A stretch of DNA of 64,000 nt from Urophycis tenuis (GCA_036785325.1 JAXIVH010000005.1:4698826-4762825); one strand, 5' to 3'. Positions 25,864 to 39,548 are shown, counted from the stretch's first letter. Notes: a model not told the origin generated them from the letters alone. Numbers and translations are program-made.

Positions 25864-26995
25864 CTACACAAAAGTATTACAAACAGTCAATTTTAGAAGT
25901 TTATGGCAAAAATGCATTCATTCATTCATTCATTCAAGAGAGCGGCACACAAGCGTCACCCCTCGTTGTTTACTTCCTGTTGTCAAGGGAACGCAGCGGA
26001 TTTCTGTAGCAGTCTTGTGAATTTGCCAGTTTAAAAATGTGAGCATTTTGAATGGTTTTTACGTCTCATGTGCGCGAAACAAAGTTGGAAACAATGTCTG
26101 TAGTGCTTAGGTGATTTTTTTAAATGTCATCAGTAAAAAAAATCTTACACACCCGATCGGAGCTCGGCCCACCGACTAAACTGGCTGTGGTGGCATAATT
26201 CAACTATGAAAAACTACCTTCTATGACCGATGACCATCTATCTGTATGATTAGACGGGTTATATGTTGTTATGATGTGAGACAATGGTAGGTATAGTGTA
26301 TGGCTAGTTTAGGCTTTATATGTGTTTAAAGTTAAAGGTATTAATATAATTAATATATATATAATAAGACCGTTCATTCATAATCGTGGTCATATCACAC
26401 ATAATGCCGTGTCCAATAGATTGGCTTCCGATTAACTTCGGGTGCTCCATGCCGAATAAAAGTATTTTTATTTTTTTTATTTTATTGATGAGCCTTGTGT
26501 GGCCTTGGCAAAACCTCGTTGATGACACTTAAAGACTACAACGGCGAATTAAATAATCTATGAATGAATTAAACTATGTCCAGGACGTGTGCCCCTGACC
26601 GCGGGTGCGCGCCTGCATTCATCCAAGGGGAATGTGACACTTTCGATTTCACGGAGTTCATCAAAAATAGCAGCATGTCGAATGTTTAATTCGTCGTTTT
26701 TAGTCTTGTAGTTTTATCAAAGAGTTTTGTTAAAGTAATATATGGCTTCATCAAAATAAATGCTTGATTCGACTAGGGACACGCTTTGTAGCAGAGGGTA
26801 AGTATTAGTAACTTAAGGTTACAAATTACCTTGACAGGAACATGAATTGTGTGTTACTGTGATCACGCCCCCTTTCACGCCACGGCTCCAAAGTTCACGT
26901 TAAGTTACGTCTTCTGCAAAGAGCAGCATATGGTGATTTGTGGCTCCGTGTTTATCCCTAGGAAAGCAGCCAGGGGATTTTTTGTCTCTGGAAAG
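25864..26995. other. Intergenic, possible shared upstream region
   Basis: AT-rich sequence between the unidentified - strand exons and the + strand slc22a18 start. It holds a (ATTC)n stretch at about 25916-25935. If both transcription units are real, this 1.1 kb is a head-to-head promoter region. No TATA box or other motif stands out. Confidence 0.4.
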
Positions 26996-29900
26996 ATGGA
27001 ACAAACAATCGGTAACGCGAAGAAGGACATACCCGGAAACTCCGTGCAACAAACTGGGTTTAATCAACTTAAGCGAAATCAGATAATTTCTGTAACGTAC
27101 GTCATTGTTGCACTGGACGTAACGTGGATGTTTGTGCAAATAGCTGTCACTCCTGTAAGTGCGCGTGAATGTGATGTGTTTCTATTATGATGTTATGCCG
27201 TACTCGGCCATGTCGTTATGATCGCTTATAACATTGTGCCAACACATCTGGGTGTTCAATGCAAATGCTGCGCTGCGCAGCACACACCGTGCAAAAATAT
27301 GAGTGTGTTTATGATGAAAATTAGTCTTTTCTCGAGTTCGTTCTGGTATGTTTTGTGTTGACCATTTTGATGTTTGTGTTTAATTCTCCAGTATTTAGCC
27401 AAGAAACTTGATTTTGACACGTTATGGTTTGGCTATTTGCAAACAACCGTTGGTGTTGTCCAGCTGCTGGGTGGACCTATTTGTGGAAGGTAAGTAGGCT
27501 CATAGCAAGTCATTATGTAAGGAATCCTTTTGCGACTGAAAATATAATTGAATGCACCATATGAATCATATGGGTTGTATAAAACCCTAAGGATGGCGGT
27601 GTCGTGCTTGTCATTTGTGATGATTTTCTATTGATGAATACAATTCTATGTCATTGGCAGATTTGCAGATGTCTTTGGGGCGCGGGCTGCCTTGTCTCTC
27701 TACTGCGTTGCATCGATAGTGTATTTTGTGTTACTGGCAATTGCAGATACCCCTGCCATGCTATTTATGCATAAACTACCTGTATTTTTCATGCATGTGT
27801 TACCTGGTAAGTGTAAATGTCCCTTTCTTCGTTGTTTTCTTCAATCCACAAAGAACCCCCAATTCATGGATTCATCTTAAACGAAAGCAAAACCAACACT
27901 AGCAAACCACATGTTTGCCATGTTTCCTATCTAGGGTCACAGATGGTGGTGGCTGACCTCACAGAACCAGAGCAGCGTGCGAATGCTCTAGCTAAACTAG
28001 GTATATGCTTTGGCATTGGCATGATCGCTGGCTCCACACTTGGGGGCAATCTAAACACAATGTATGGGTAAGTATGAGTGGACATGGCAGAGAATGCCCA
28101 TATTGAGTCCACAAGTCACTGATTCTGATCCTGTCCAGTTGCTGGATATATATCACTGGATACATCCCCATCCGGGGCGGCACGGTGGTGCAGTGGTTAG
28201 CACTGTCGCCTCACAGCAAGAGGGTTCTGGGTTCGAATCCACCTGGGACCTGGGACCTTTCTGTGTGGAGTTTGCATGTTCTCCCCGTGCTTGCGTGGGT
28301 TCTCTCCGGGTACTCCGGCTTCCTCCCACAGACCAAAAACATGCAGGTTGGGGATTAGGTTAATTGGTGTCTCTAAATTGACCATAGGTGTGTGTGTTAA
28401 TGGTTGTTTGTCTATGTATGTTAGCCCTGTGATAGGCTGGCGACCTGTCCAGGGTGTACCCCGCCTCTCGCCCGTTGCAGCTGGGATTGGCTCCAGCCCC
28501 CCCGCGACCCTCGTAGAGGATAAGCGGTCACGATAATGGATGGATGGATGGATGGATTACATTATTATTTTAATTTTCTTTAAATACAATCTCAGAGGGA
28601 GAACAGGTTGGCTGGAAACTGGAGGGTTGTTGGATAAAGAACTGTTACTCACTACCTCAGTGATCTCCTGAGGATCTAGTAGCTGGCTTACATAACAGTG
28701 TTACCATGTCCAGTTGTCCTTTTTCTCTCTTCCTGTAAGCCATACCCCTATGTTCCAAAATCACTTCTACTAACACTGTAAACATGTTTTTTTTTATTAT
28801 GTATATTCTTTTACAGCTGTTATTGTATTAATGCATTTCTTCAATTGTATTTCCCAGGGAGACCTTGACTGCATATGTTGCTGCAATTGGGTGTGCTGTC
28901 AATTTACTGTTGGTTGTAATGTTCATCCCAAAGAGTACTAAAGGACAAGCACCATCTACTAGCATTAACTGTAAGAACTGGCATGTAATACAACGCATTA
29001 TATATATATATATATATATAAAACATTTCTTTATTATGTTTGTGTTATTACACATTTTATGTTGTATATCGTTCACATCAATGGATACGTTTATTGTTGC
29101 ATCTCCCCAGGTGAGAACAATGACAAGAGGAGTAAGTCGATATTTAGTCTGGCAGAAATCACCAGACTTCTGAAGTTTCCTGGTATCACTAGAATTTTCC
29201 TCATTAAGATCATATCAGGATTACCATCAGGTGAGCTCCGTGTCAAGGCTATTGTTCAAACTAATGGTGCCCAACAGCCTGTACTCTGACCCAATGCGTT
29301 GCTTTTCAAGTTCCCTCAAATCTATTTTCAATTAGGTTTTGTTAATTAATTAGGCTGCCATTGGTCCTTCAAGCTACTGTCAACAACTGTAAAGCTACTG
29401 TCAATAACTGTAAAGCTACTGTCAATAACTGTATAGCTACTGTCAACACCACATTAATGGCAACCAAAAACATGCCTTTTTCCACGCTCAGGTATCTTCC
29501 AGGTGATGTTCAGCATCATTGGGATGAACTTCTTTAAGTTGGAACCTGCACAGTCGGGCTACCTGATGGCCTTCCTCGGCATAACTCAAATGGTTCGTGT
29601 AAAAATAGGTTTTGCACTTAAGAATGAACGCATTCAGGGGTTGTTTTTTTTACGTGAACCTGTGATCCTGTGGTTTGAAAATAAGAGTTTTGTAGGGGTG
29701 AAAATCAGAAACAGAATACGAAAAATGTTCACTGCCAAATAGGTTTGCACGTACAATGAATTTGCCTTGGTGGTTAAGAAATCTTAAGAACAGACCATAA
29801 ACTTTGGAAAGAAGCCAGACCAGGGTTGCCATCGACTTACGTTGACTGGAAACTCAGAACGTACCATGGCGCATCTGCTAGTAATTCCTTTTTGTTGTGT

Positions 29901-30071
29901 CTACCTAAGGTTAATCAGGGCTTGGTGATTGGCCAGGTAACTACCAGATTTTCAGATGACTCGCTTCTTCTTCTCTCCATTGGAGTCTCTGCATTGGTGG
30001 GACTTGCCCAGGTAGAGAGAGAGAAAGAGAGAGTCACACACACACAGACACAGACACACACACACACACAC

Positions 30072-30120
<49 letters not shown>

Positions 30121-30759
30121 CACACACACTTGGAGCGTATTTCCATTTCACGTGACTCTGGTCGTAACGTCCGCAGGCAGCCATGCAGAACGTGTTCCAC
30201 TTCTGCTTGATCGTCTTCCCGATGATGTTCTCCCTCAGCCTGTTCAACGTCATCACAGACAGCATGCTCACAAACAAGGTTCCCTCCTCTGATACCGGTA
30301 AGCTCTGCTGTGGTTTCAGGGGGTTCCACAGGGATTTCCTGTATTCAGCATCTTGTCAGGCATCATGTCAGGCATCATGTCAGGCATCATGCCAGGCATC
30401 ATGTCACCGTGTAGTAGGTCGTCTGCCTCCAAACTAATTGTGCCCGCGTGGGGCTTCTCCGGGCTCTAGCGCCCCCCAATGCAGTAGTTATAACAAATGA
30501 ATCCAGTCCAGCCATGTCAACATCAGAAGTAACCAACTGGCTGCCCAACTGATCCCTGTTCTTTTTTCCAGGTACGATGATGGGATTGTGCGCATCCTCC
30601 CAGTCTCTGCTTCGCACCATTGCACCAACCATCGGGGGCTTCCTCTATGAGAAGTATGGCGTGCCCTCCTATGGTCTGATCCAGTGTGCCGTCAATAGCA
30701 TGTTGGTTGTCTACCTCCTTCAGTACGGCCTTCAAAAGCAGGACACGAAACAGAAGTAA
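26996..30759 (+). CDS. slc22a18: Solute carrier family 22 member 18 (MFS transporter), complete
   Basis: Ten coding exons: 26996-27154, 27392-27489, 27661-27806, 27935-28067, 28858-28970, 29111-29230, 29492-29592, 29910-30011, 30177-30297, 30572-30759. They make 1,281 nt and 426 aa, against 424 aa for human SLC22A18. The family is a polyspecific transporter of the major facilitator superfamily, with about twelve membrane spans in two six-helix halves. The loop between helices 2 and 3 carries the MFS motif GRFADVFGARAAL (residues 85-97). Long strings match the family, for example FGYLQTTVGVVQLLGGP and SDTGTMMGLCASSQSLLRT. The start gives a hydrophilic N-terminus of about 33 residues before helix 1. 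The human gene is imprinted on 11p15.5, so the 15q-like neighbours here are unexpected. Exon 8 is followed directly by a GA/CA repeat in its intron. Confidence 0.95.
28176..28558 (+). repeat. tRNA-like SINE-type repeat, family 'S2', full-length copy
   Basis: It starts ggcggcacggtggtgcagtg, has a B-box-like gggttcgaatcc, continues through ctccccgtgcttgcgtgggt and ggcgacctgtccagggtgta, and ends in (ATGG)n. Related copies lie at 48768-49205 and 51626-51775. This is a familiar spiny-rayed-fish repeat type. It lies in slc22a18 intron 4. Confidence 0.8.
29371..29447. repeat. 21-bp tandem repeat, about 3.7 copies
   Basis: The unit is aagctactgtcaataactgt plus one base, with small variations, in slc22a18 intron 6, ending 45 bp before exon 7. 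Confidence 0.9.
30012..30129. repeat. (GA)n then (CA)n microsatellite at a splice donor
   Basis: The repeat begins inside the donor of slc22a18 exon 8 (gtagagagagagaaagagag) and turns into CA dinucleotides to about 30129. Confidence 0.95.
30346..30405. repeat. 12-bp minisatellite, about 5 copies
   Basis: Tandem copies of caggcatcatgt (first and fourth slightly changed) in slc22a18 intron 9. Confidence 0.9.
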
Positions 30760-33347
30760 TAGTTTCTTCAGGAAGTACGTTGGGTACTGTTTTACAAAGA
30801 CCTCAGACTGAAAACAACAGAATGATTTTACTTGTGAAATGAATCCATTTAGATGAGAGACTAATTGGTAAAAGTGAAAAGGACAAACACAGGTTATAGG
30901 TTACCAAGTCTCAGCCAATCAGACTTTAGACTTTAAGTAAAGTCTGATGGCAGAGGAGCTCAAATGTGGGCAAACACCTAGTTTCTCTTCATATTTGTTA
31001 TATATAAATATGTAATTTGCAAACCAAACTCGACCAGCACTAGCGACCTCAACAAGTGTCTGTAAAGGTTTTAAATCAACGGCATGTAGGCCGGTCATGC
31101 ACTTGTGCCAATTAGTTTCCGTTTGGTAGGAATCTCCGCTACGAAACAGGAAACAAGGTGTAACTCCACCCTTTCAGTTTTTGGTTCCTAGCCCAGGTGC
31201 CACCCTCCCCCCCCCTCCCAGAAGCTTTGCTATAACAGAGTAGGACCGCTGGATCAGGCATTACAGGATTACAGGTTACGTAATGTTGGTGACTTTAGTT
31301 TGTACTCTAAATGTGTCTTGAAGGCATTATTTATTAGTCAACCCCCTGACATGTGATCTAGACAGATTTCCAAGTAGACTTCACATTTGATATCAATTTT
31401 GCATTTCAATTGCCATGTCTTATGAATTATGACATGGCTGTTTAATTGTTGTTTAATTTTGTAGAATGCCACTAGATGGCGCAACTCTATTATATTTTTT
31501 GAACAGAACGTACCCACTGAGCTAATCGTCATCGTCATTTATACAAAGAAATGATCTTAATCTCCATACATTCACTATGATATAAAAACATACTTTTTAT
31601 CAATATGAATGTGTTTCCTTTTGTTCTCGAGAGCAAACATTGGAGTTCATGCTGAGGTGTTAAAGTTGTGGTAAATTTTACCTTCTTCTTACTACTTCAT
31701 TAAGACCTCCTTAATCCTGGTGCAGTTGAACGTATATGTTGTCCTGCGGTACATTATATACGCGATGACCCAGGATTTTTGTAACATAACGTATCCTGAA
31801 TATACTGGCAAATTCCTGGATCCCAAAACAAACAAACAAAAAAGAACAAACAAAAAGAAACATATGGTATGTCCTTCATTCGTCTTCGTGCATTTTGTAT
31901 TTCCTTATATTCCTTCACGCCACTTTTCTACACCATGTTGAAGTGATGTCATTTAATCTGGAGCAGGTGTCTCTTTGTTTTATGACAAAAAAATAGTTTT
32001 TTTTTGTTTTATCGTCATATTTTAAGATCCTAAACAATCCCCTATAATTATTGTCTCCTGCTAACAGCGGGGGGTAAATCTCTTTATAGATTTACTCTAA
32101 ATCGTGATGTTTTTGTTCAGGATTTCTTTCTTTTTCCTGCCAAATCCAGTAGATTATTCCTCTGGCAACTTAATGAGAAAGCGTGTTTGGTAACATTGGC
32201 AGTTTGCGTGGAGATAAATGAGCATCTTCAGCCCCATGTGGTTTATAGTCCCAACCAAATGCTGAAGTCCCTTCACACATATTTACTTATTAACCCCCTC
32301 AGTTGTTTCTCATTTAAACCGCTGCCACAAGAAGAAGAAAAGGACACTGCTTAACATTGTCATTGTCTGGCCCGTTTCCTCTGGTCGTCGGGGCAGAGCG
32401 AGCCAAAAAAGTGAAGCGACTTGAAAGTCCACTTTCCCTTCCCTCACGCGATCTCCCGCTCGCCCTCGTTCTCTCCTGTGGGCCGTAATGGCTTCAGAGA
32501 ACGCCGCTGAACCCGAGCATGTGTGTGTGTGTGTGTGTGTTGGTAGGGGTAGGGGGTTGGGGGGTGGTGGTGCAGGGGGGGGCGATGTGGTGGCCTCGTA
32601 GGGGTTGGCACCGGACCGGGTGCCGTGTTACGCCGGGCCCTCGGAGCCAGGGGCCGTCGGCACAAAGCCCCTGTTAGCGCCTGCCGACGGGGACCTTTGG
32701 GCCCTCTGAAACTTTAATGTGACTCTGCCAGCGACCTGCACCCGCCGAGGTCAGAAATGATGAGACCGGGGGGGGGGGGCCCTCCCCCCTCCCCCCTCCC
32801 CCAGCCCACGCGGCCCCCCCCCCCCCCCAAGGTCGCCCTTGCGTTCGGTCGCGCCGGAAACCGAATGCCGTGGCGTGGGCGGCCCCCGCGAGGCCCCCCC
32901 CCCCCCCGGCTCGGGCAGCATGGGTAATGAGGTGTCTGTCCTCACCGCGGCCCCCACGCCGGGCCGGGGCCCCGTTGTGTCTCTCTCTGAAAGAGCACAG
33001 GTGACCTATCTGATTTGTACGCGGCAGGCCGAGGACATGATCTCCGGCAGAGGAGCCCGCCGCCTGAATGATTCATCGTGTTTCTGTTTCGGCCCGGGCG
33101 GCGCCGAGAACCTCTTTATCGGCCAACGATTTTGCCCCCCGGCCCCTGAAGCCTGTGGGGGGATGCAGGGGGGGGGGGCGCGGCCCCGGTAATTGTCGTG
33201 CAATTCCATTAAACTGGAAACCGAACTCCCAAAGGATGGACCGAAAGAAACAAAGATGGACTCCTTTTGTTGTACTGGATATTAGGGCAGTTATTTCTGT
33301 GCTATAGAAATATATACAATACAATATATATAAATATACATCACATC

Positions 33348-33383
<36 letters not shown>

Positions 33384-33797
33384 TCTGCTCTCAATGGCTT
33401 TGGCGGGACATTTTGTTATTCAGACGCCGCGGTCCTTCATGTTTGTATGACAGCGAGAGACGGGGAGTCAATGGAAGGTAACTCCCGTCTCACCCCCCGC
33501 TGTCTGCTGTCCGTCAGAGTTTGTTCAGTTGACCGGGGGGGAGAGAAAGGTGATCTTCGGTGGGTTTTGTCTCGGTGTAATCAGACAGCGTCGTCATCAA
33601 TGGGGAGAGGGACATTACAGCGGGGGTTACACGGGCCCAGAGAATAATGAGCGGGGGTCACGGTAAGCTGGCAAAGAGGACGCCTCCAGCTCCAATTCCA
33701 GCCCTGATTACATGGCATGGGCCCTGTTGTATGTTTCAGAGCAGCGGAGGACATTTTGTGTCATAGTTGGGGGGGGGGGGGGGGGGGGGAAGGAAAA

Positions 33798-34160
33798 ATG
33801 GCTTCTGTCTGCTGTAAATGTTTTTGTACCTTAATACTAAAGGAAGAAAATACTACAATTTTCTTCGAATTTCATTCATGGTTCCCATTCAATTATTACT
33901 CCAAAGTTGTAAAACTAAGTTGTTTGAACTTCATAACCTAATGACCTGGTGACATTTGCTTACGTATTTCTTCTGGCTTCTGAATGGCTTTTGTCTGCTG
34001 TAAATGTTTTTGTACCTTAATACTAAAGGGAGAAAATACTACAATTTTCTTCAAATTTAATTCATGGTTCCCATTCAATTATTACTCCAAAGTTGTAAAA
34101 GTAAGTTGTTTGAACTTCATAACCTCATGACCTGGTGACAGTCGCTTATGTATTTCTTTT
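33798..34160. repeat. 186-bp tandem duplication (two copies)
   Basis: Copy 1 starts at 33798 and copy 2 at 33984. Both contain tgtctgctgtaaatgttttt, attactccaaagttgtaaaa and ttgtttgaacttcataacct, with only a handful of differences. Neither copy codes for protein. Confidence 0.92.
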
Positions 34161-34731
34161 AAAAATTATGAGTAAATATTAACCACACTCAATTTCACAT
34201 ATTGAGTGTGGTAAAATTGTCTATATCCTCATACTTGTCAAAACCAGTATACACTTCATAAATAGAATATAAAAAAAGAACATTCATCAAAACTTTAATT
34301 GGCTTACAGTAACAGTAGCACAACGGCATTCACAAATATAATACTCGACAAAAAAAAAAAAAAAACCTGTGTGTGTGTGTGTGTCTCATGCAGAGTGAGA
34401 TACAGAGAGTATCTCACTCACGCACTCCCTCCCTTCACCTTTCCTTCCATATCCTCTCTGATGATGAAGTGTGCGCGCAACTGTGTGTGTCACCAGCTAA
34501 TAGCCCTCTCAAAGCCGGCCGGGCCTGGCGCGCCACGGCTCACACTCTCACTCACTGACATGTGCCGTCGGTGGCTAATCCTCCACTGATGCCCCCCCCC
34601 CTGCCCCCGGCCCCCCCGCCTACCGCATCACAGTCCACGGCAACAACAATAACCTGACCGCTGGCCCTGACCTGTGAGGGCAGTTGGCTCTCCCAGCACC
34701 CGCTAGGAGAGCTTCCCATGCTCATACGCGC

Positions 34732-34773
<42 letters not shown>

Positions 34774-37588
34774 GTGTGGGAAGCCATTTTGTATAGACGT
34801 AAAGCAACATAGGCCTGACTGAGTCGACACGATGGTCGTGCGCCATTTCGGGAGGTTTCCACAAAACATACGCATTACCGCTGCGGCACTAACTAATTGT
34901 GTGGGATTAATGAGCTGGACAGTTGGAGATTTAAATGTTTGTAGCTGATATGGTTCAAAAGGGAGGATATGGGTATCATATTAGTAATAGTTGAGCCGAT
35001 TACACGGCAAAACAATAAATGCGCCAAAAGGCGGGAAAAAAGTGTGCCAGGGGAGGCATCTGTTTGAGTTAGCGGCTCTAAGCTCCTCTTACTGCGGTGT
35101 TGTTTGCTTTGAATGACTCAATGGTCGGCATCTGTGCCCAGCAAGTCTGTTGGTGATGGCGGCCGGCTTAGGGCCTATACTGCGCTATGACGCAAGCACA
35201 CTTCATATCTGGGCTAGTCTGTGCCTAATGTGTTGATCAACTCTTTACCATGTGGCACAAGTACAGGGCCACTTTAAATGACGGCGCCGCGCTGAGTACA
35301 AGATAAAGAGTCCAATATCAATGGAGAACCAGTGGGGAAAGTTACCTTGACAGGAAGGGAATCTGGAAGAAATTGTGTGCTTTGAAGTGTTTCTCGTCTC
35401 ATCTTCTGAGAGAACGTCATCTGCCTCATTGGGTTGAATAAGACATAATGACAAGTACATTTACATATACAGTAGTTTACTTTAAATCACAATTTGGTGC
35501 GCATAAAGTTCGAAGATGTCATGACACTTTTTCCCCTGGCCTATAACTCTGTGACTCCATTAAGAATAGTGTTCATAGAATCAAGTGTTTACAGTATATA
35601 CATGGAATATAAATGGCTGGACATCCATACTATCTAATAGTGCAACATATACAAAACAATGTAAACGAGCCATTAACAGCTAATTCAGATACAATCGCAT
35701 TTCTATATGATGTCATCATGCTTTCATCACCCCTGCCTCTATTCAAAATAGCACACATGTTACCAAAGCCCCCAATTAGTTGGTGAGCAGCACGTTGTCT
35801 GTTAAGTGGCCTCTGGCTGTAATTCACTCTGTCAAATAATAAGCTTACATGCCTATGATATTTAATCGGGTAATTGATTTTCTCATTCTGCTGGTTATTC
35901 TTCTTTCTCGGGTGGGGTTTGGGGGTTGGGGGGGGGGCAGATGGTGGGCTCCCAGTAATCCCAGCTGGCCCTGACCCTCGTGGACTCCCAAGCAGCCTCC
36001 CCCCCCCCCCCCCCCCCCCCCCCCCCGCACCCGCACAACAGCACATTAACCATTCTGCCTGTTGCTCAAGAGCTGCTTTAACCCAGCCAGTAATGATTGT
36101 GTCAGCAGTCAGTAGATGAGCCTAGGAGGAGGTGGTTGTGGTGGCGGTGGAGGTGATGGTGTTGTTGAAAGGCGCCCACTGAAGGTGATTGGAACAACTC
36201 TATAGTATAGTTACCCAAGTTTAGGCCGTTTCCCAAGCATTCATATGCTTGGTCAAATAGAATTGGCAGAATTTGTTCTATTATTAAAAAAAGTGTTGTG
36301 GAATGGCAAAAATAATGTTGTCTCTCATGTGATTTTGACTAAAGGTTACTGTGTACTGTGCTGTGTAGAATGCTGCTGCTGGCCAGTGACAACGCGTGTC
36401 CCTTGTGTCCATCCATCTGTATGGACTATATGGACAATCGTAATAATGGTAATTTCAGTTACCTCATTTGGGATAATCTTCTTGTTTCCGCTGTGTTTCC
36501 AGCGGGCCGCTAATCTAAAATCATCTGCGGTGGAGGTTTTGCCAGTGATAGCCATCTGTCAAGGCGTGTGGCTAATCAGTTTGCTTTGCTTTTTATCTAA
36601 TTCCACAATGAAATGTAGATCAGGTGTAGCGAGGGATTCAGGTATTCGCCCCCTGTGTGTTCTCTGGTCGTTGCATGGTTGCCAGCAGCCTGACGTCGAG
36701 GGCTGAGCGTCTGATGGAGCATCGTCCCCCCAACAGTCACAAGCCTGTCTCAGCTGTGGCGTGGCTCAGTTCAAACCTCTAGAAGGTTGCTTTATTATCA
36801 AACCGCTGGTGAACAATTGATGATGTTTGAAGGCTCAAGCGATACCTGTTTAAAATTTTAGGAACATAAATACAAGGATGTATTTGCAAAATATTATATA
36901 TTACGAAATTACTAATCTGTGTTGCATTTATTATGTTTTGTGCAACCAAGTACAGTATTCAAATTGAATTGATAGATTTTTTGTTTTAATATAATGTATA
37001 TGTTAAAGTAAAAAAAATCAAAACATTGCCATTATTCGCTCTGTAAAACAGAAGCCATTCACAAAGAAAGGCGTGAAAGAAACACACATACGGCCTCTGG
37101 GTCAACAGGTGACGGCGGCGGCTTCCTTAATAAAACGTTTGTTTTGTGGAGGAAACGGCGAGTGTGTGTGTGTGTGTGTGTTCAAAACACAATACAATTA
37201 GCCTGCGAGTCGGCTGCTCAAACGTGTACAGATCGTCTAAACAAGCCCAGGGGGCTTTGGGCCGCATCAAGAGGCTCAAGGCCGGTCCAATCTGACACTT
37301 ATCTCTCTGCCTGCCCGGCCCGTTCTGCTGAGGGCAGCACGGCGCTGCTTTAGGAAGCAGCTGTTTACTGTCAGAGATCTAGGTCAGGACGAGGTGTCGG
37401 CCAAACAGGACCGCGCCGATTGGCTCGTTATTGTCCTCGCTTAATTATCGCGTTAAACTCCAGGAATACGTTAACATATATACGTTAACACGTTTTTCTC
37501 GGGCCGCTGTATGTCTCTAAGTGGAATGACATTGGTTTCATACGTGTGCGTGGTACTAGAACGCCAATGGCGTTCATGCTAACTCAGG

Positions 37589-37791
37589 TGTTAATGTATA
37601 TATTATATAGGGTTAACCATAACGCTGATCCTAACCCTAACCCACTAACCCTGTCCCCGATGCCAATGCTATATAATACAACAGATTACTGCATTAACCA
37701 ATGTTAATTAATGGTTCATAGATGTTCCTTTATTATAAAGTGTTAGTAATTGAACGTTGACATACAGTATAATATTATGTCTGGGGGAGAT
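37589..37791 (+). repeat. Left arm of a near-identical inverted repeat
   Basis: About 203 bp running from tgttaatgtatatattatat to atgtctgggggag. Its reverse complement recurs at 38511-38722 with only a few mismatches and a short length difference. It includes two telomere-like units (taaccctaaccc). Confidence 0.9.
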
Positions 37792-38257
37792 GATATAACT
37801 TTCCAAAGGCTTTTTACTTTGAGTTGAATACTCCTTTGTAGCTGTGGGTTCAAATCAGAGTCCATCAAGACAAAAAAGATGAACAATTCTAAGTCAGTCC
37901 CCTGGCCATCTCATCTGTTTTGTTGGCTCTCATCATCTCGTCATCTTCTCCTCGAGCAGAGACCATGTTCATGTTGGATTGCAACGCTTGATTTTGATGG
38001 TGAACCGGTGAACAGCAAGGTTCAGGAGAGTTGATGGAGGTGGAAAAATAAATATGGATCTCCTCCCACCTGACACACATTGTTAAGAGGATCAGTTGCC
38101 ACAGTTCAGATTCCACAGGCAGCTTTAACATGCTCTTATATAACACGCACACACGCACTCTGACACAAGTCTGATGGCCACACTGCCGGTGTCAGCATTG
38201 GCCAGATCACATTTAAGCCCAACTCACACTTCTCACACTCCTGCAGTGTCTTCATAC

Positions 38258-38284
38258 AACACACACACACAGACACACGCAGGC

Positions 38285-38374
<90 letters not shown>

Positions 38375-38404
38375 CACACGCACACTGTGTACACTACACA
38401 CACA
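38258..38404. repeat. (CA)n microsatellite in the loop of the inverted repeat
   Basis: Long interrupted CA dinucleotides. The His/Thr and Cys/Val frames here are artefacts. Confidence 0.95.
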
Positions 38405-38510
38405 CTTACCTTGAGGTCTCTCTGTGATCCATTGGCCATGCTTTATCTATGGATAGCATGGAGGTGTAAGGTTAGTCTTCCTTATCGTCTCTCCCTCATG
38501 AGAGGCCTGA

Positions 38511-38722
38511 CTCCCCCAGACATAAAATTATACTGTATGTCAACGTTCAATTGCTAACACTTTATAATAAAGGAACATTAATGAACCATTAATTAACATT
38601 GGTTAATGCAGTAATCAGTTGTATTATATAGCATTGGCATCGGGGACAGAGTTAGTGGGTTAGGGTTAGGATCAGGGTTATGGTTAACCCTATATAATAT
38701 ATACATTAACATTAACATTAAC
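38511..38722 (-). repeat. Right arm of the near-identical inverted repeat
   Basis: This is the reverse complement of 37589-37791, running from ctcccccagacataaaatta to ataatatatacattaac. Its left edge keeps the ctcccccaga match, beyond which the two arms diverge. Confidence 0.9.
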
Positions 38723-39448
38723 AATGATGATTAGACCATTAGTTAAATGTTAATGAACTGTTAATGCTTTTTACTGCATTGACCAATTTTAATTAAAGGC
38801 TCGTTAGCGTACCCATTTGTTGACAGAAATGCAGAGGGACATCTGTCTAATTACCAACCTGTGCCGGGCAGAGTCGGGTGCCCACGCCCATATGGGGGGG
38901 AAAAGGGGAAAGCTTTCAGGGGCCCAGACCCCAGGGGGCCCCATTTCAGCCCCCCTGTTTGATCCTAAGTACTGCTGACGATAACTAGATGTTGCAGCGA
39001 ACAGAGCAGCGACCATTGTATGTAAAACATGTATAACTTGACCAACAGTTGAAAATACAAACAGGATTCTGGTGGCTTCCAATGTTTGGCAGCCGCATTA
39101 TTAAGTAGGCCTAGCGGCAAGTATCCAGAAGTGAACACATTTCTGAACTGGTACACTCATTCATTCATTGTTTTTGGAAATGTTGGAAATTGCCAAATTG
39201 CCAAGCAGCCCAGCACCAGCACAATGATCACTGGAAATACGGCAAATTATTAGATTAAGAGTGCAACCCTTTATTTTACAGCTGAGGGGATATTTTGGTC
39301 TATTTTTTATTTTTTATTTTTAAAGGGCCCATCACTGACTTACTGATTATTTCAGGGGCCAAGTGGTTTATCTGTGAGGGTCTTACTGCAGCAGTCTTCA
39401 CGACAACAACTCAGGACCTGTAGCTGCAGTCAGTGGCTGTCCGGTCTC

Positions 39449-39479
39449 ACACACACACACACAGACACACACACACACA

Positions 39480-39546
<67 letters not shown>
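39449..39546. repeat. (CA)n microsatellite
   Basis: Nearly pure CA dinucleotides, interrupted near 39463 and 39486, in the gene-free interval upstream of nr2e3. Confidence 0.95.

Positions 39547-39548
<2 letters not shown>

Noticed and set aside
28197..28536. Open frames seen twice, near 28.3 and 48.9 kb
   Set aside because: They are identical because both lie in copies of the S2 repeat. This is not a duplicated gene.
37630..37645. Interstitial telomere repeat (taaccctaaccc)
   Set aside because: Only two units, inside both arms of the inverted repeat. It is part of that element.
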